DNA from: Dehalococcoidia bacterium | GTDB lineage: Bacteria; Chloroflexota; Dehalococcoidia; Dehalococcoidales; E44-bin46 | Length of the DNA: 6,772 nucleotides | Direction: 5' to 3' | NCBI GenBank assembly: GCA_020343755.1 | Contig: CP070810.1 | Span: 12,472-19,243 of the forward strand | In this document: piece after piece, positions 6,407 to 6,772 of the stretch | Layout: the number at the start of each line of letters is the position of its first letter | Position numbering within the stretch: position 1 is the stretch's first letter | The notes under the pieces: generated by a model | What the model was told of the DNA's origin: nothing | Seen by the model: the letters and a program-made list of their open reading frames with translations, nothing else | Databases searched by the model: none | Made by a program: the position numbers and the translations under genes

Positions 6407-6772
6407 CTATCTCCGCTCAAGCAGTACCTTTACTCGCTTTAATCGCGACTTCTCTTCTCTATCCCTTTCCTCAAACTTCATATAGAGATATTTTATCGTC
6501 GCTTGTAAACCGGGGATTATTAGATATTCCAGCGCATTGAGTATTCGCTTTGTCCTGCTTATTTCCCTTCCCAGCAGTTCCAAACTTCTCTGAAGCTCAG
6601 CCAGCTCGACGATTGTCTCAAGGCATTTTTCAGATAGCTGTGCTGTCTGGTCCAACCACGAAGAGGTATCAACTAGACTATATCCTCTTGCCGCCTGTTG
6701 AGCTTCCCTTAACTCAAAGGCAGGGATTCTCACTCCGCCTACGTTTCTTAAGCCAGCAGCAATTCCTAAATC
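6407..6772 (-). CDS. atpD: V/A-type ATP synthase subunit D, C-terminal part (5' end outside window)
   Basis: The frame is open from the window edge (6772) to the TAG at 6407-6409, giving 121 residues, about the last 55-60% of a usual subunit D of about 200-220 aa. The sequence begins DLGIAAGLRNVGGVRIPAFEL, followed by ELAELQRSLELLGREISRTK and then RILNALEYLIIPGLQATIKY, the typical C-terminal helix of the central stalk, and ends in a charged coiled-coil tail (EERDREEKSRLKRVK). Subunit D forms the rotor shaft with subunit F and turns inside the A3B3 head in ATP synthesis or ATP-driven ion pumping. The internal GTG at 6731-6733 is not the start, because family-like residues continue upstream. 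The DUF61 gene follows after 4 nt. Confidence 0.9.
   Translation of the reverse strand, partial: DLGIAAGLRNVGGVRIPAFELREAQQAARGYSLVDTSSWLDQTAQLSEKCLETIVELAELQRSLELLGREISRTKRILNALEYLIIPGLQATIKYLYMKFEERDREEKSRLKRVKVLLERR
6411..6414 (-). promoter_or_regulatory. Ribosome binding site that sets the DUF61 start
   Basis: GGAG on the minus strand, inside the last codons of the subunit D gene, lies 8 nt before ATG at 6400-6402. It supports that ATG over the upstream in-frame TTG at 6418-6420. Confidence 0.65.

Noticed and set aside
1..6772. Mobile elements, CRISPR arrays or long repeats
   Set aside because: No transposase, integrase, spaced direct repeats or terminal inverted repeats were seen; coding is almost continuous on one strand.

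Overview
The window comes from an anaerobic prokaryote of moderate GC content, most likely a bacterium. It carries oxygen-sensitive ferredoxin-linked enzymes, and the tRNA-Arg has a bacterial-style D arm with A20. A lineage such as the Chloroflexota (Dehalococcoidia-like) would fit the bacterial NuoE/NuoF module, the V/A-type ATPase and the archaeal-type DUF61 protein, but this placement is inference from protein character, not from a search. All supported genes lie on the minus strand, so transcription runs from high to low coordinates.

Right end (about 5971-6772): the 3' part of a V/A-type ATP synthase subunit D gene, cut by the window edge, followed 4 nt later by a DUF61 (UPF0216) gene. 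Next comes a 64-nt gap with a good sigma70-like promoter, then a tRNA-Arg(CCG) gene (5834-5906). The tRNA is unusual in having C instead of U at position 33.

Centre (2839-5808): a four-subunit pyruvate (or other 2-oxoacid):ferredoxin oxidoreductase in the order gamma, delta, alpha, beta. The genes overlap by 1 to 4 nt. The gamma gene begins only 13-25 nt after the tRNA 3' end, so the tRNA and the oxidoreductase operon are probably one transcript.

Left part (1-2848): a NuoE-like [2Fe-2S] protein whose start overlaps the end of the beta gene by 10 nt. It is followed by a 618-aa NuoF-like flavoprotein of the HydB/HndC type (extra N-terminal [2Fe-2S] domain and C-terminal two-cluster ferredoxin domain). 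Last is the first 162 codons of a NuoG/HoxU-like iron-sulfur protein that runs off the window.

Taken together, seven consecutive genes (spacings -10 to +20 nt) join a ferredoxin-reducing 2-oxoacid oxidoreductase to an NAD(P)-linked diaphorase of the kind used as the flavin core of electron-bifurcating hydrogenases. The simplest reading is that electrons from 2-oxoacid oxidation pass, directly or via ferredoxin, to NAD(P)+ or to an acceptor served by the off-window part of the NuoG-like protein. No mobile element, CRISPR array, long repeat or convincing terminator is visible, and no stretch over 300 nt lacks a gene.
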